From: Rosistilla oblonga
GTDB taxonomy: Bacteria > Planctomycetota > Planctomycetia > Pirellulales > Pirellulaceae
Direction of reading: 5' to 3'
Assembly (NCBI RefSeq): GCF_007751715.1
Contig: NZ_CP036292.1
Location: forward strand, 1,178,001-1,242,000
Length of the DNA stretch: 64,000 bases
The stretch's first letter is position 1. Every line of letters begins with the position of its first letter. Below the pieces are notes generated by a model. It was not told the origin of the DNA and did no database searches. It was given only the letters and a program-made list of their open reading frames with translations. The translations under genes were made by a program, and so were the position numbers. Positions 1 through 9,579 of this stretch are shown piece by piece.

Positions 1-285
1 GCTGAGTTCTTGATTACGAGTGATGAAAAGGATGCCAAGCTGCCCGATCCGCTTGATCTCGGAACCGTGACCGTTCAGTTCTTTCACGCTTGGGCTCACA
101 ATACGCCGGTACCGAAGGTCGAACTGTTGGCCAAAAACGACCGCGGCCAATTGCAAACGACTCAAGGTGCAGTCATTGGTCAACAGAGTGGTGAGGTGCG
201 GCGTCACTTCGGGAAAACGTTACTTGCTTCGGTTAGTATTCGATACTCGAATCCAGATGATCTTCCAGAAGGGCCCGGTCTGTAA
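1..285 (+). CDS. C-terminal end of an unidentified protein (5' end outside window)
   Basis: The reading frame is open from the first base and ends at TAA 283-285, so this is the last ~94 residues of a longer protein. A TTG at 10 could be a start, but nothing favours it over continuation upstream. The fragment is soluble, mixed in charge, has no membrane segment and ends in DDLPEGPGL. I recognise no domain. The run TVTVQFFHAWAHNTPVPKVE could be beta structure, as in a carboxypeptidase-regulatory or Ig-like domain, but that is a guess. A hairpin lies 29 bases after the stop. Confidence 0.55.
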   Translation, partial: AEFLITSDEKDAKLPDPLDLGTVTVQFFHAWAHNTPVPKVELLAKNDRGQLQTTQGAVIGQQSGEVRRHFGKTLLASVSIRYSNPDDLPEGPGL

Positions 286-313
286 CCGTTGCCCATAACG
301 TGCTGCGCGATTT

Positions 314-342
314 GCTCCATGCATCGAAATGATGCGTGGAGC
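314..342 (+). terminator. Hairpin after the first gene, possible weak terminator
   Basis: GCTCCA-t-GCATC pairs with GATGC-g-TGGAGC: 11 base pairs with one mismatch around a 5-base GAAAT loop. No T tract follows, so rho-independent termination is doubtful. The position, just after a stop codon, is the main argument. Confidence 0.35.
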
Positions 343-420
343 TTCGCGGCGTGGGCGGAGGCGTTCTTTGCTCAATTGATAATTTCTGAAATAGCAAGAC
401 TTTGACTTGGAGAATCTCTT

Positions 421-897
421 ATGTTGTCTCACCTGAAAAATGTCGCTCTCACCGTTGTGGCGATTGGAATGCTTTCGCAATTCGCAATTCATGACGCGGA
501 AGCACGTTATGGTGGTCGGCAGTACTACAGCAGTTGGTCGTATCAGCCGGCGCGTTCGTATCACTACACCCGCTATTACTACAAGCCTGTCACCACGGCG
601 ACTTCTTACAGTTACCACTACTGCATCTCCTATCCTTCGCAACCTCGTTACGTTTATTACTACAACCCTGTTTCTCGGCAGTATTGGGGACGCTACGACT
701 TGGAAGGTACTGAAGGGGCACAGTATTCGTTGCTAGCGGAAAAGGATCGCAAGAAAAATCTTGAAGACATTCCTGAAAGCGCGTTTCCCGCTCCCGCAGC
801 GATGCCGCAGATTCCTGGTTCCAAGGATGGGGTCGCGATTGAACCCATCAAGGAAAAGCCAGGCGACGAACCTAAAGATCTGCCCGTCGCAAAGTAG
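421..897 (+). CDS. Small secreted tyrosine-rich protein, unknown function
   Basis: 158 residues. Residues 1-28 form a signal peptide (Lys near the start, hydrophobic VALTVVAIGMLSQFAI, probable cleavage near AEA-RY). Residues 29-90 are very rich in Tyr, Ser and Arg with repeated YY, including YHYTRYYYKP and RYVYYYNP. The C-terminal third is acidic and Pro/Lys-rich. There is no catalytic signature. Small Tyr-rich exported proteins are common in planctomycetes, but their role is unknown; surface or cell-wall association is inference. A strong terminator follows, so it is probably transcribed alone. Confidence 0.7.
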   Translation: MLSHLKNVALTVVAIGMLSQFAIHDAEARYGGRQYYSSWSYQPARSYHYTRYYYKPVTTATSYSYHYCISYPSQPRYVYYYNPVSRQYWGRYDLEGTEGAQYSLLAEKDRKKNLEDIPESAFPAPAAMPQIPGSKDGVAIEPIKEKPGDEPKDLPVAK

Positions 898-939
898 TGA
901 GTTGGTTCTTCGGTTACTCACGTTTTAAGTTGTTAAAAG

Positions 940-967
940 CGGGATGTGTTCACATCCCGTTTTTTTG
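940..967 (+). terminator. Rho-independent terminator
   Basis: CGGGATGTG is followed almost directly by its complement CACATCCCG (7-8 bp stem, 2-4 base loop) and then a run of T. It lies 42 bases after the Tyr-rich protein gene and ends its transcript. Confidence 0.85.
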
Positions 968-1028
968 TGAATTGCCAGAGCGTGATGCGGGTCGCGTCAC
1001 ACGAGTTGCCCAACCTTGCTCGTTGATT

Positions 1029-4000
1029 ATGTTTTTACGATCGCTCCCTTTTGCTGTCGCTATCGCGGTCTTCACGCTCCAGTTGTGTCCTGTCCGGTCT
1101 GCGGAGGGGCAAGACCGACCTCGTTTTTTTGTCGATCGGCAAGGTCCTCGCCAAAACGTCGAACAGCTGATTTTTTCAAACGATTCCCAACGTTTGCTTG
1201 CGTGCGGTTTTGATAAGTCGGTGCACGTCTGGGATGTGGGGGCCAATGCGAAGTCGTCGCCGGAAGCGACCGATAAAATTGCCTTCGTCAAATCTTTGCG
1301 TTGGGAGATCGCTCGAGGAATTCGTGGCGTGATTCGTTGTCTGGCGGTTGCTCCCAAGGGGGATGAGCTTGCGATCGCAGGCTATAGCGCTCGCGCGCAA
1401 CCTGGCGACATTATTTTGATGCGTGAAGGAGACGGTAGCGTGATCGCATCGCTCCCCACACCTGCGGCTCGCGCACAGAATATCGCCTTGGCAGGACACA
1501 CTCGACCGGTCCTTTCACTCGATTTTTCGCCTTCAGGCAACCGTTTAATCTCCTCCGACTTGGCTGGCGAAGTTATTGTTTGGACGTCCGCTGGTAATCG
1601 AGAAAACTGGACGCGAAGCCAATTGTTCGCCGAAGAGGGAGGCGATGATGCGCGTCAACAGATCGTTCGGTTTCTAAGCGAAGACGAAGTCTTGGTCGTT
1701 CGGCCCCGTGGCGATCAACGTATTGTGCAACGAGTCGATGTGCAGACCAAGGCGCAGAACACTGTTTCCGATTCGCAATCAACCCAAGTCGGAGCGTTAG
1801 CGGTAAGCAACGACCGCACGCGTTGGATGCACGCGGATTGGAACGGGAACGTACGGATTCGTCGAGCGGTTGACGACCGGGTCGAGTTCCAGTTTAGGAC
1901 GCGGTTGCCGATCGTGCTGGATGCGGCATGGGGACCGCACGATTTGCTTGCCATCGTTTCCAGTGAAAATTCACAGGGAAAAGGTGCCGGCATGTTGGAA
2001 CTTTGGGATGCCGGGCGTCAGCAGGCCTTGGACCAAGTGACGATCTCGAATGTTTCGCGTGTTCGTGCCGTTGCCATCAGTCCCGATGGGCAACGATTAG
2101 CGACTCACAGCGAGGACAGCGGTGAGACGCTTGTCTATCGCTTGCGAGACGACGATGGGAACCTGCTCGCGAAACCGCTCAGTGACGGTACGCCAGCACG
2201 TGTTTCAGGAAGACATCGAGAGCTCGAAAAACTCTCCATTGCGGCCGATGGTTCGGGGGTTACTTTTAATCGTGTGAATGATCCCCAGCGATTTTTATTG
2301 GAATATGAAACGGGGACTGTTCAGGCATTGGCAAAACCGATGCCATCGATTGAGGTTGAAAGTCATGGTTGGCAACCAACCATCGACGCTGCCGATGGCT
2401 GCCATGTCCTATTGAAATTGAATAATGTTGTGGCCGGAACTATCCGGTTGCATCCGACCGATCAGGGGCCTGCGCAATCTGCCTGCCTTGTTCCCGATGC
2501 ACAAGGGAATCCAATCGCCGTTGCGCTTGGCACCAGTAATTCCAATGGCGTTTTTGTCTATTCGCTGCCAAGGGATGGAGAATCGCCGCGGTTGCTGAGA
2601 TATCTCCGCGACCACGCTGATTCAGTAGTGGACCTGGTGGCCACGACTAGCGGCGACTTATTGGTATCAGCCTCCGACGATCAGACGCTGAAATTGTGGA
2701 GTCTTCGTCGGTTGGATTGGAGCCCCGTGGAGTTTCCCAATGCGTCGCACTGGGGAGCGGTGTTTGCGATTCAGGCTGGTAAAGTCAGGGTTGCCGAATT
2801 GCATCCTGACGGCGTCGCTGCGGCGCGTGGTTTAGAGGTGGGCGACGTGATCGACCGGATTCAGGGTTACGATGCCAACGATTCGCAGCGGATTATCGAT
2901 GCGGTGTTTTCACGTGTCGGAGCGGAACAGACACTTGCGACTCTAAACGCCGTGTCGGTTCTCAAACAGAACCTAATCCAAGCGACCAGCGTCCGTGGTG
3001 TCAAAAAGGCGTTTGTGATCGTGCCTGCTTGGGAGCCGTTGGTGAGTGTGGTTGTCGACTATCGCGATGAATGGGCGATTTGGGCACCCCGTGGATATTT
3101 CAATGCCTCCGCCGCCGACGGAGGCGATCTGTTTGGTTGGCAGATCAACCAAGGGCAAGACAAGACGCCGCGAATCCTGAAAGGCAGTTCGTTTCAAAAG
3201 GAGTTTGAGCGTCCCACTGTGATACAGAGGATTCTGCAGAATGCGACGATTCAAGGAGCACTGGCTGGAATCGACACTCAGGCGTCCATCGGATTGACAG
3301 CTAGTCAGATTCCGAAAGTCCGAATTGTTGCTCCCGCGGTTGGAAGCGAACTGAAAGCTGGGAGCAAAACACAGATTGTTGCTGAAATTGTCTTTCCGCA
3401 GGGGGCTTCTGACGGTTTCGACGTGCGCGGCGAAATCAGTGGCCAATCGATGGGGGCACCCGTTCGCATTTTCAGGGCTGGTGCAACGCACACCTACACT
3501 TGGTCGGTGTCGCCACGTGAGGATTTGAATCGGATTCGCGTCTTTGCCAGCGAACGCAATGGTGCATTGCGGAGCTTGTTTGCCGAAGATATTCGCCAGT
3601 ATCGAGGGGAGCCGGCGAAGTCCGATCCCTACCGTTTGCATGTTCTTGCTTTGGCGTCAGAGGACTATGCGCTAAGCAGTACCGATGGCAATCGATCGGG
3701 ATTTGCCAAGCTGGAGTTTCCGATCGACGACGTGTCGGATTTCGTGAAGTCCCTTCAGGAGAAGCAGCGGCAGAAGCTTGGGCGTTTTACCTTGGGGGAC
3801 GTGATTCAATTGGAGGACGACGAGATCACGCGGCAATCGGTTCGTGACGCGATCGATCGCTTGATACAAAATCGAACTCAAGACGATGTTATCCTTGTCT
3901 ATCTTGCTGGGCACGGAACCACGGAGGATGGACGCTTTTATTACGTCACGACTCAGGTGAAAACGGGTGATTCGCAGGACATCCGCAGCAGAGGGCTGCC

Positions 4001-4394
4001 GTGGGATGAATTGGAGCGAATCTCGCGGTTTCAGGGACGGGTGATCTGGCTGATCGACACCTGTCACAGTGGATCGGTGGTCGATGCCAAGAGCAGTGTG
4101 CGGAGCGCGAAGAGCACGGGGAATCTTGTCTTTGCTGCGGCTACGGGAGGGGCGGCAGCGTTCGAGTATCCGGCCTTGAAGCACGGTGTCTTTTCTTATT
4201 GCGTGCTGCAAGGGCTCGATGGGAAAGCCGATGGTGCACTTGACGCAAGCCGTTCTGACGGCGAGGTTTTTGTCGATGAATTGATCGGATATGTGAAGCA
4301 AACCGTTATGGAGATCACGGGAGCTCAGCAGCGCCCTGTTGCGACTCCCGCCGAATTGCAAGATCTAATTCTGCCGTTGGTCCGAGTGGAATAA
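1029..4394 (+). CDS. Secreted WD40-PDZ-caspase (peptidase C14-like) protein
   Basis: 1121 residues from ATG 1029. This start gives a clean signal peptide (MFLRSLPFAVAIAVFTLQLC, cleavage near RSA-EG); the frame is open from GTG 897, but that would place the terminator inside the gene. Residues ~35-570 carry WD40-like repeats with endings such as VHVWDVG, VIVWTS and LKLWSLR. Residues ~574-630 resemble a PDZ domain (AARGLEVGDVIDRIQGYD). Residues ~870-1115 form a caspase-like p20 domain with catalytic His962 in YLAGHG and Cys1012 in IDTCHSGS. The family would predict a cysteine peptidase acting on its own or partner proteins, with the propeller as a docking surface. Export makes a cytosolic cell-death role unlikely. 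Substrate is unknown. Confidence 0.85.
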   Translation: MFLRSLPFAVAIAVFTLQLCPVRSAEGQDRPRFFVDRQGPRQNVEQLIFSNDSQRLLACGFDKSVHVWDVGANAKSSPEATDKIAFVKSLRWEIARGIRGVIRCLAVAPKGDELAIAGYSARAQPGDIILMREGDGSVIASLPTPAARAQNIALAGHTRPVLSLDFSPSGNRLISSDLAGEVIVWTSAGNRENWTRSQLFAEEGGDDARQQIVRFLSEDEVLVVRPRGDQRIVQRVDVQTKAQNTVSDSQSTQVGALAVSNDRTRWMHADWNGNVRIRRAVDDRVEFQFRTRLPIVLDAAWGPHDLLAIVSSENSQGKGAGMLELWDAGRQQALDQVTISNVSRVRAVAISPDGQRLATHSEDSGETLVYRLRDDDGNLLAKPLSDGTPARVSGRHRELEKLSIAADGSGVTFNRVNDPQRFLLEYETGTVQALAKPMPSIEVESHGWQPTIDAADGCHVLLKLNNVVAGTIRLHPTDQGPAQSACLVPDAQGNPIAVALGTSNSNGVFVYSLPRDGESPRLLRYLRDHADSVVDLVATTSGDLLVSASDDQTLKLWSLRRLDWSPVEFPNASHWGAVFAIQAGKVRVAELHPDGVAAARGLEVGDVIDRIQGYDANDSQRIIDAVFSRVGAEQTLATLNAVSVLKQNLIQATSVRGVKKAFVIVPAWEPLVSVVVDYRDEWAIWAPRGYFNASAADGGDLFGWQINQGQDKTPRILKGSSFQKEFERPTVIQRILQNATIQGALAGIDTQASIGLTASQIPKVRIVAPAVGSELKAGSKTQIVAEIVFPQGASDGFDVRGEISGQSMGAPVRIFRAGATHTYTWSVSPREDLNRIRVFASERNGALRSLFAEDIRQYRGEPAKSDPYRLHVLALASEDYALSSTDGNRSGFAKLEFPIDDVSDFVKSLQEKQRQKLGRFTLGDVIQLEDDEITRQSVRDAIDRLIQNRTQDDVILVYLAGHGTTEDGRFYYVTTQVKTGDSQDIRSRGLPWDELERISRFQGRVIWLIDTCHSGSVVDAKSSVRSAKSTGNLVFAAATGGAAAFEYPALKHGVFSYCVLQGLDGKADGALDASRSDGEVFVDELIGYVKQTVMEITGAQQRPVATPAELQDLILPLVRVE

Positions 4395-4548
4395 ATTGGC
4401 GTCCGGGGCTTAAGACGTGCCATATCGCTGAACGGATGTGAGTTCGTGCGTTACCACGCGCTGAACAAAAGTTGCCAAGTGGCTGTCCACTATTGATCCA
4501 AGATTCGTATTCTCTGTTTGTAGTGAATGCAAACTGAGGATTTATCCG

Positions 4549-4995
4549 ATGGGTCACGCCGTTAAAATGCTGGTTGTCATCTTTGTTGTTGCGATGTTTC
4601 CCAAGCTGGGCTGCGCTCAAACGCTCGGCGGCGAGATTTCAAAGATGACACAACAACTTGTGTCGTTTCTGAATGATGAGGGATACGATGCCGTCTTTCT
4701 GGGAAGTTTCGATCGACAGTTCGAAACCGAAATGGGCCGCGATATTCACCGTCAATTCGAAGAACAACTCATTGCCAACTCGATTGTTGTTCTCGAAGAA
4801 CCTAGGAGTTTGCAACTACTAGGGGACTTTACGGTTTGCGAGCAGACGATGCATTCCATCGTAACCCTCAAGGTTGAGGTACGTAATTCCCAAGGCCGCG
4901 TGTTGAACCAATACCGCAAACGCGTGAAGGTTCTTCATGCGTCATCAGATGCCACGGTTGTTGCAGTTGGCCGGAATGGATCGGTGTACCCGTGA
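4549..4995 (+). CDS. Small secreted protein, unknown function
   Basis: 148 residues. The N-terminus (MGHAVKMLVVIFVVAMFPKLGCAQ) is a signal peptide; the Cys in LGCAQ does not make a good lipobox. The mature part has alternating hydrophobic residues and a stretch LKVEVRNSQGRVLNQYRKRVKV typical of a beta-sandwich or penicillin-binding-activator-like fold. Two tandem stops (TGA TGA) end it. It follows the caspase gene by 154 bases on the same strand and may share its transcript. No family is assigned with confidence. Confidence 0.6.
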   Translation: MGHAVKMLVVIFVVAMFPKLGCAQTLGGEISKMTQQLVSFLNDEGYDAVFLGSFDRQFETEMGRDIHRQFEEQLIANSIVVLEEPRSLQLLGDFTVCEQTMHSIVTLKVEVRNSQGRVLNQYRKRVKVLHASSDATVVAVGRNGSVYP

Positions 4996-5044
4996 TGAAG
5001 CCCAGTGTTGTTTATGCACTTTTGGCGATATTCGCGAATCAATA

Positions 5045-5074
5045 GGCATCGACCCCGAAATCGGGGGCGATGCC
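5045..5074. terminator. Hairpin between convergent genes
   Basis: GGCATCG-a-CCCCG pairs with CGGGG-g-CGATGCC, 12 base pairs with one mismatch and a short loop. It sits between the stop of the secreted protein (4995) and the stop of the chemoreceptor (5093) and could terminate both strands. Neither side has a clean T tract. Confidence 0.5.
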
Positions 5075-5092
5075 TTGGCGTTGCCGTTTGCT

Positions 5093-6868
5093 TTAGACCG
5101 AGAATTCGGTCAGCAGTTGATTGAACTCGCCACCAACCCGTTGGATTTCTCCTCCGGCTTGTTTGGTCGCGTTCACTTCACGGCTGGTTTCGGTCGCAAT
5201 CGTGCTGACCTCGGCGATCTTTTCGGCCACTTCTTGGGCGGCGGAAACGCTTTGTTCAACACCCGCGGAAACCGCTTCGGTGTTGTTGGCGATTTCGCTC
5301 AATTGTCCCACGACCGTTTGAATCGCCTGCTCCTGTTCGGCGGCCGACATCGAAATCTCGTCCGCTTTGTTGGTGACCAGTTGCGAGACCTCTTCGATCG
5401 ATTTGATCGAAGCGACGACGCGTTCTGCAATTCGTTGAATCGATTCGATCTCGTCGCGAATGCCAGTCGTCGCATCGGAAGTGCGGCGAGCCAGTTGTTG
5501 GACCTCGGTCGCGACGACTGCAAATCCTCGCCCCGCTTCTCCCGCTCGACTCGATTCAATCGTCGCATTGAGAGCCAGCAGGTTTGTCTGGCCTGCGATG
5601 TCTTCGATCAAGTCGACGATCTTGCCAACACCAGCCGTTGCGATTCCAAGTTCGCGAATTCGCTCGCTGCCATCGGCTGCTAGCGAAGAGGCCTGTTTAG
5701 TGATCGTGACCGCTTCGGTCGAATTCTTGGCGACACTTTCGGCGTTGGCGCTGATTCGCGATGTCGCCGTGGTGACGCTTTGCACGCTGGTTCCGACCTG
5801 TCGCAGCGATTGTCCCATGCTTTGCATCGCGACGTTCATCTGTTCGGCAGCGGCGGCCACCGTGTTGCTGCGCAGGCTGGTGTTCGAAGCGGCTCCTTCC
5901 ACGCGGACCGCGGTTTCGCTGAGTCCGCCGGAGACTTCGTTCAGCTCTTGCGACGTGTGCTGCATCTTGAGAATCATGCCTCGCATCCGTTCGGTCAACG
6001 CGTTGACTCCCGCTTGCAAACGGCCGACTTCGTCTTCGCTGGTCACATCCAGCTTGGTTCGCAAGTCTCCCGATACCAGTCGCGCGAACGCATCGGTGCA
6101 TTTCAGCAACGGTTTGATCAGCGAGTAGTTCAGCAGCCAGGCGAGGATCGCACAGCAGACGCCAAGTGCACATGCGATGACCATCGCTCCATTAAAGACC
6201 GCTGCCTTGGCGGCGGCGTTGGAGGCGTCCAGCGACTGAGTCACCTCATAGGCACCGTGGAGATCGCCGACGGCAAGATTCTCCATGTGGTAACCGGTGG
6301 GGTCGAGCCCTTCGTCGTTGTTCCACAGTTCCTTGCTGGTCTTTGGATCGCCGTGACAGAGCATGCATTCGCTGGTCAAGCGAATTGGGCGGAAGTAGCG
6401 AACCGCATTTTTCTCTTTGTCGATGACCGAATAGAAGGTTCGTTTGGGGTCCGCGGCAAACAGGTTAAGTGCTTCGCTCTCGATGGCATCGGGTTCGTTC
6501 GAGGGATTTCGCGGATTGAACTTCGGTGTCTTGAATTCGTAACCACCCTCTTTGGCGCGACGCATGACGGCGGTCCAAGCGGTGACGATCGGGACGGTGT
6601 CGAGGACCTTGTCGGTCTCTCCTTTTTCAGCAAATTCGGCGAGCATTTCCTGAGAGAAGACGCCCGATTTCCATTTGTCTTCCATCCCTTGTCGAACCGA
6701 TTCCGCGGTGTCGACGATGCGACTCGCTTGAGTCAGCATCTCGTTGTGCGCAGTTGTCTTGACTCGGGAGTTGAAGATCCACAAAAAGACCGCTCCCAGA
6801 CCCAGCAACATTACCGCAACGATGCCCAGCAATTTTGATCGTATTCCAATGCGTTGAAACCACTTCAT
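5093..6868 (-). CDS. Methyl-accepting chemotaxis protein with c-type haem (DUF3365/Tll0287-like) sensor domain
   Basis: 591 residues. Membrane segments lie at ~14-32 and ~228-250. Between them is a periplasmic domain containing the haem-attachment motif Cys168-X-X-Cys171-His172 (ECMLCHGDP), typical of DUF3365/Tll0287-like redox or gas sensors. A HAMP linker (~250-305) and a long coiled-coil signalling domain follow, with the conserved hairpin tip ([20 protein letters not shown]) at ~440-460. It should pass haem redox or ligand state to CheW/CheA. No che genes are in the window, so it is an orphan receptor. There is no C-terminal CheR-tether pentapeptide; the protein ends LLTEFSV. The haem assignment rests on the motif and domain position. 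Confidence 0.9.
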   Translation of the reverse strand: MKWFQRIGIRSKLLGIVAVMLLGLGAVFLWIFNSRVKTTAHNEMLTQASRIVDTAESVRQGMEDKWKSGVFSQEMLAEFAEKGETDKVLDTVPIVTAWTAVMRRAKEGGYEFKTPKFNPRNPSNEPDAIESEALNLFAADPKRTFYSVIDKEKNAVRYFRPIRLTSECMLCHGDPKTSKELWNNDEGLDPTGYHMENLAVGDLHGAYEVTQSLDASNAAAKAAVFNGAMVIACALGVCCAILAWLLNYSLIKPLLKCTDAFARLVSGDLRTKLDVTSEDEVGRLQAGVNALTERMRGMILKMQHTSQELNEVSGGLSETAVRVEGAASNTSLRSNTVAAAAEQMNVAMQSMGQSLRQVGTSVQSVTTATSRISANAESVAKNSTEAVTITKQASSLAADGSERIRELGIATAGVGKIVDLIEDIAGQTNLLALNATIESSRAGEAGRGFAVVATEVQQLARRTSDATTGIRDEIESIQRIAERVVASIKSIEEVSQLVTNKADEISMSAAEQEQAIQTVVGQLSEIANNTEAVSAGVEQSVSAAQEVAEKIAEVSTIATETSREVNATKQAGGEIQRVGGEFNQLLTEFSV

Positions 6869-7344
6869 CGTCCTGCCCCTTTTTTCCTAGACTCTTAGTT
6901 CTGGTTTGTGATTGTTTCGTGCCGACACCAAAAAATTGCGCGGCCATCGTTAAACTAGGTGAATCATAGGACGCCGATGAAAACTTGGTGTCTGGCGGGC
7001 TGCTCTGGATCTCTTGCAGGGCAATTTTCTCTGGGGTCGGCTCTTGCAATCGTTACAGTGGGTTCAAGCGGAACGTTTGTAACCAGACGGCGATCCGCAG
7101 GATGAGCGGCGTGGGGCGGTGCGCTAGCGACGGCGAAATGCGTCGTGTGAAGAAGGGGGCGAAAGCGACCGATTCACGGTTCGACTAGACGCTGCGTTGG
7201 TTTGATGGCAGCCAACCCATCGCGGACGCTATCGTTTTAGCGACCGCCGGCGTCTTGGACACATGCCCAAGACGCTCTGTTTTCAGCGTCTGCTGACGAG
7301 GCCAGCCCCACGCGATTGCGGGGGCAAAAAAATGCCGGATAGTT
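6869..7344. other. Intergenic region, no gene seen
   Basis: 476 bases between the start of the chemoreceptor and the stop of argG. Short open frames here lack coding character. It should hold the chemoreceptor promoter, but I found no convincing -35/-10 pair. A GC-rich hairpin near 7304-7325 has no T tract in the argG direction. Confidence 0.6.
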
Positions 7345-8559
7345 TTAGTAAGGGCGTGGCGAGACGCGGCCTTGCACTCGGCTTGGCAGACCGTGGATTC
7401 GCAGGAAGCCTTCGGCGTCGTCTTGGTTGTACGATCCGCCACCTTCCATCGTCGCGATCTCTTCGTCGTACAAGCTGTTCGGGCTCTGGCGACTGCTGAC
7501 GATGATGTTCCCCTTGTACAGCTGCAGCGTGACGCTGCCGGTGACCGGCTTGCGGGCTTCGTTGATGAAGGCCAACAGGGCATCGAACTTCGGTGTGTAC
7601 CAGAATCCGTAGTAGACCATTTCGGAGACGTCGACGGCCAGCTTGTCGCGCAAGCGAACCAGGTCGCGATCGAGGGTCAGTTGTTCGATGTTTAGCAACG
7701 CGTCGTACAGGACCGTCATGCCGGGAGCTTCATAGACGCCGCGGCTCTTCATCCCGACAAATCGGTTTTCGATCATGTCGATCCGGCCGACGCCGTTGCG
7801 TCCGCCGATCTCGTTCAACGATTCAACCATCTCCAGGGCGCTGACGGTCTTGCCGTTCAGAGCGACCGGGACGCCGGCTTCAAAGTCGATCGTGACCTCT
7901 TCGGGCTTGTCGGGTGCCGCTTGCGGGCTGACGGTCATGCCGAAGTCGACAAGTTCGACGCCGTTGACAGTCAGGTCTTCCAGTTGGCCGGCTTCGTAGC
8001 TGATGTGCAGCACGTTTTCGTCGCTGCTGTACGGCTTCGCCGACGACGCTTTAACCGGGATCCCCTTCTCTTCGCAGTAGGCGATCAATTCGGTGCGGCC
8101 GGGGAACAGGTCGCGGAACTCTTTGATTCGCCATGGGGCGATCATCTCGATCGAAGGGTCCAAAGCTTCGGCAGCCAATTGGAAGCGGCATTGGTCGTTC
8201 CCCTTGCCGGTGGCGCCGTGAGCGTAAGCGGTCGCACCGACTTCGCGAGCGACTTCCAGCATGACTTTGCTGATCAGCGGCCGTGCGATCGAGGTGCCCA
8301 GCAGATAGATGCTCTCGTATTTAGCTTGCCACGAGAGGACGGGGAAGGCGAAGTCGCGGCACAATTCTTCGCGAACGTCGACGATCCGAGCCGATTTGGC
8401 TCCCGCATCTTGAGCCTTCTTCAGCGTCGCAGCGCGATCTTCGCAAGGTTGTCCGAGGTCGACGTAGACCGCGTGAACTTCGTATCCCTGATCTTGCAGC
8501 CAGCCTAAGATGACCGATGTATCGAGACCGCCGGAGTATGCCAATACACAGCTTTTCAT
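7345..8559 (-). CDS. argG: Argininosuccinate synthase
   Basis: 404 residues, normal for the family. It joins citrulline and aspartate using ATP to make argininosuccinate, the penultimate step of arginine synthesis, in the cytosol. The N-terminus carries the PP-loop AYSGGLDTSV (residues ~8-17). Other family segments include YAHGATGKGNDQ (citrulline/aspartate binding), APWR and GRNGVGRIDMIENRFVGMKSRG. It is divergent from larB with 225 bases between them and no other arginine gene nearby. No ARG-box operator was identified. Confidence 0.97.
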   Translation of the reverse strand: MKSCVLAYSGGLDTSVILGWLQDQGYEVHAVYVDLGQPCEDRAATLKKAQDAGAKSARIVDVREELCRDFAFPVLSWQAKYESIYLLGTSIARPLISKVMLEVAREVGATAYAHGATGKGNDQCRFQLAAEALDPSIEMIAPWRIKEFRDLFPGRTELIAYCEEKGIPVKASSAKPYSSDENVLHISYEAGQLEDLTVNGVELVDFGMTVSPQAAPDKPEEVTIDFEAGVPVALNGKTVSALEMVESLNEIGGRNGVGRIDMIENRFVGMKSRGVYEAPGMTVLYDALLNIEQLTLDRDLVRLRDKLAVDVSEMVYYGFWYTPKFDALLAFINEARKPVTGSVTLQLYKGNIIVSSRQSPNSLYDEEIATMEGGGSYNQDDAEGFLRIHGLPSRVQGRVSPRPY

Positions 8560-8784
8560 GATTCGTTATGCTTTCTAAGAGGCGTCAGATGTTGGCGGAC
8601 CAAATAAACGAGAGCCGGGTCCGCAGCGATCGATCGCGATTTTAATTGTTCTTCGGGCCAGCGTCGGGACCACCTTGGTTTCGGTTTGCCCGGCCACTGC
8701 CTCGATTGATCGCGATTTACGGCGTTTATCCAGCACATTGTGCTTCCCATTGCCCTGCCCTGACAAGCGGACCTTATTCAAAAC

Positions 8785-9579
8785 ATGAAGCCAATTTCCG
8801 AATTACTGCGATCCCTGGCCGCCGGAGAGATCTCCGTCGAGCAGGCCGAGCAATCGTTGGCGTCGCGAGAGATCGAAGCGATCGATGGAGCGACGGTCGA
8901 TCGCGGTCGCAAGGCCCGCTGCGGGTTCGGCGAAGTCATCTATGGCGAGGGGAAGTCGGCCGATTTGATCGTCCGCGTCGCCGAAAAGCTGCTCGAACTG
9001 AGCCCCTCGGTGCTGGTCACCCGCTTGGCCGCCGAAGTTTTTGCCGAGATCCAGGTTCCCCACTGGCAGATGCATTACTCCCCCCAGGCCCGGACGCTGC
9101 GGATCGCTCGGACGGCCGAGGCGTTGGCGGTTGTCGAGGAATCGTCGTCGTCGCTTCGCCCGATTGCTGTCGTCACCGCCGGGAGCACCGATGCGGCGGT
9201 TGCCGAAGAGGTGGCTGAGACGTTGACCTGGATGCGCGTTCCTTTTCGCGTGCTGACCGACATCGGCGTCGCCGGGCCGCAGCGGTTGCTGGCCAGCCTG
9301 CCGGCGCTGGAAGGTTGCGCCGCGGCGGTTGTGGTCGCGGGGATGGAAGGGGCGTTGCCGAGCGTTGTCGCCGGGCACGTTCCGTATCCCGTGATCGCGG
9401 TCCCGACCAGCGTTGGATATGGTGCGTCGCTGGGCGGTATCACCGCGTTGTTGTCTATGTTAACAAGTTGTGCGTCGAACGTTTCGGTGGTGAACATCGA
9501 TGCCGGCTTCAAAGGTGGCTACGTCGCCGGGCTGATCGCCTGCGGTCAACAAGCCCCTCCGCAATCCGATGGTGAATGA
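8785..9579 (+). CDS. larB: Nickel-pincer cofactor biosynthesis protein LarB (PurE-like)
   Basis: 264 residues. LarB carboxylates and hydrolyses nicotinic acid adenine dinucleotide, the first step in making the nickel-pincer nucleotide of lactate racemase and related enzymes. The C-terminal half resembles PurE: VVVAGMEGALPSVVAG at ~182-197, then VPTSVGYGASLGGITALLSML and VNIDAGFKGGYVAGLI. The N-terminal part has the family start (SELLRSLAAGEISVEQAEQSL) and the Arg/Cys/Gly-rich GRKARCGFGEVIYGEGK. larA, larC and larE are absent from the window. The stop overlaps the following nnrD by 11 bases, implying coupled translation. Confidence 0.92.
   Translation: MKPISELLRSLAAGEISVEQAEQSLASREIEAIDGATVDRGRKARCGFGEVIYGEGKSADLIVRVAEKLLELSPSVLVTRLAAEVFAEIQVPHWQMHYSPQARTLRIARTAEALAVVEESSSSLRPIAVVTAGSTDAAVAEEVAETLTWMRVPFRVLTDIGVAGPQRLLASLPALEGCAAAVVVAGMEGALPSVVAGHVPYPVIAVPTSVGYGASLGGITALLSMLTSCASNVSVVNIDAGFKGGYVAGLIACGQQAPPQSDGE

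Noticed and set aside
5780-6838. Plus-strand open frame of ~350 codons opposite the chemoreceptor
   Set aside because: The chemoreceptor is unmistakable on the other strand. The antisense frame is His/Arg/Gly-rich with no recognisable motif.
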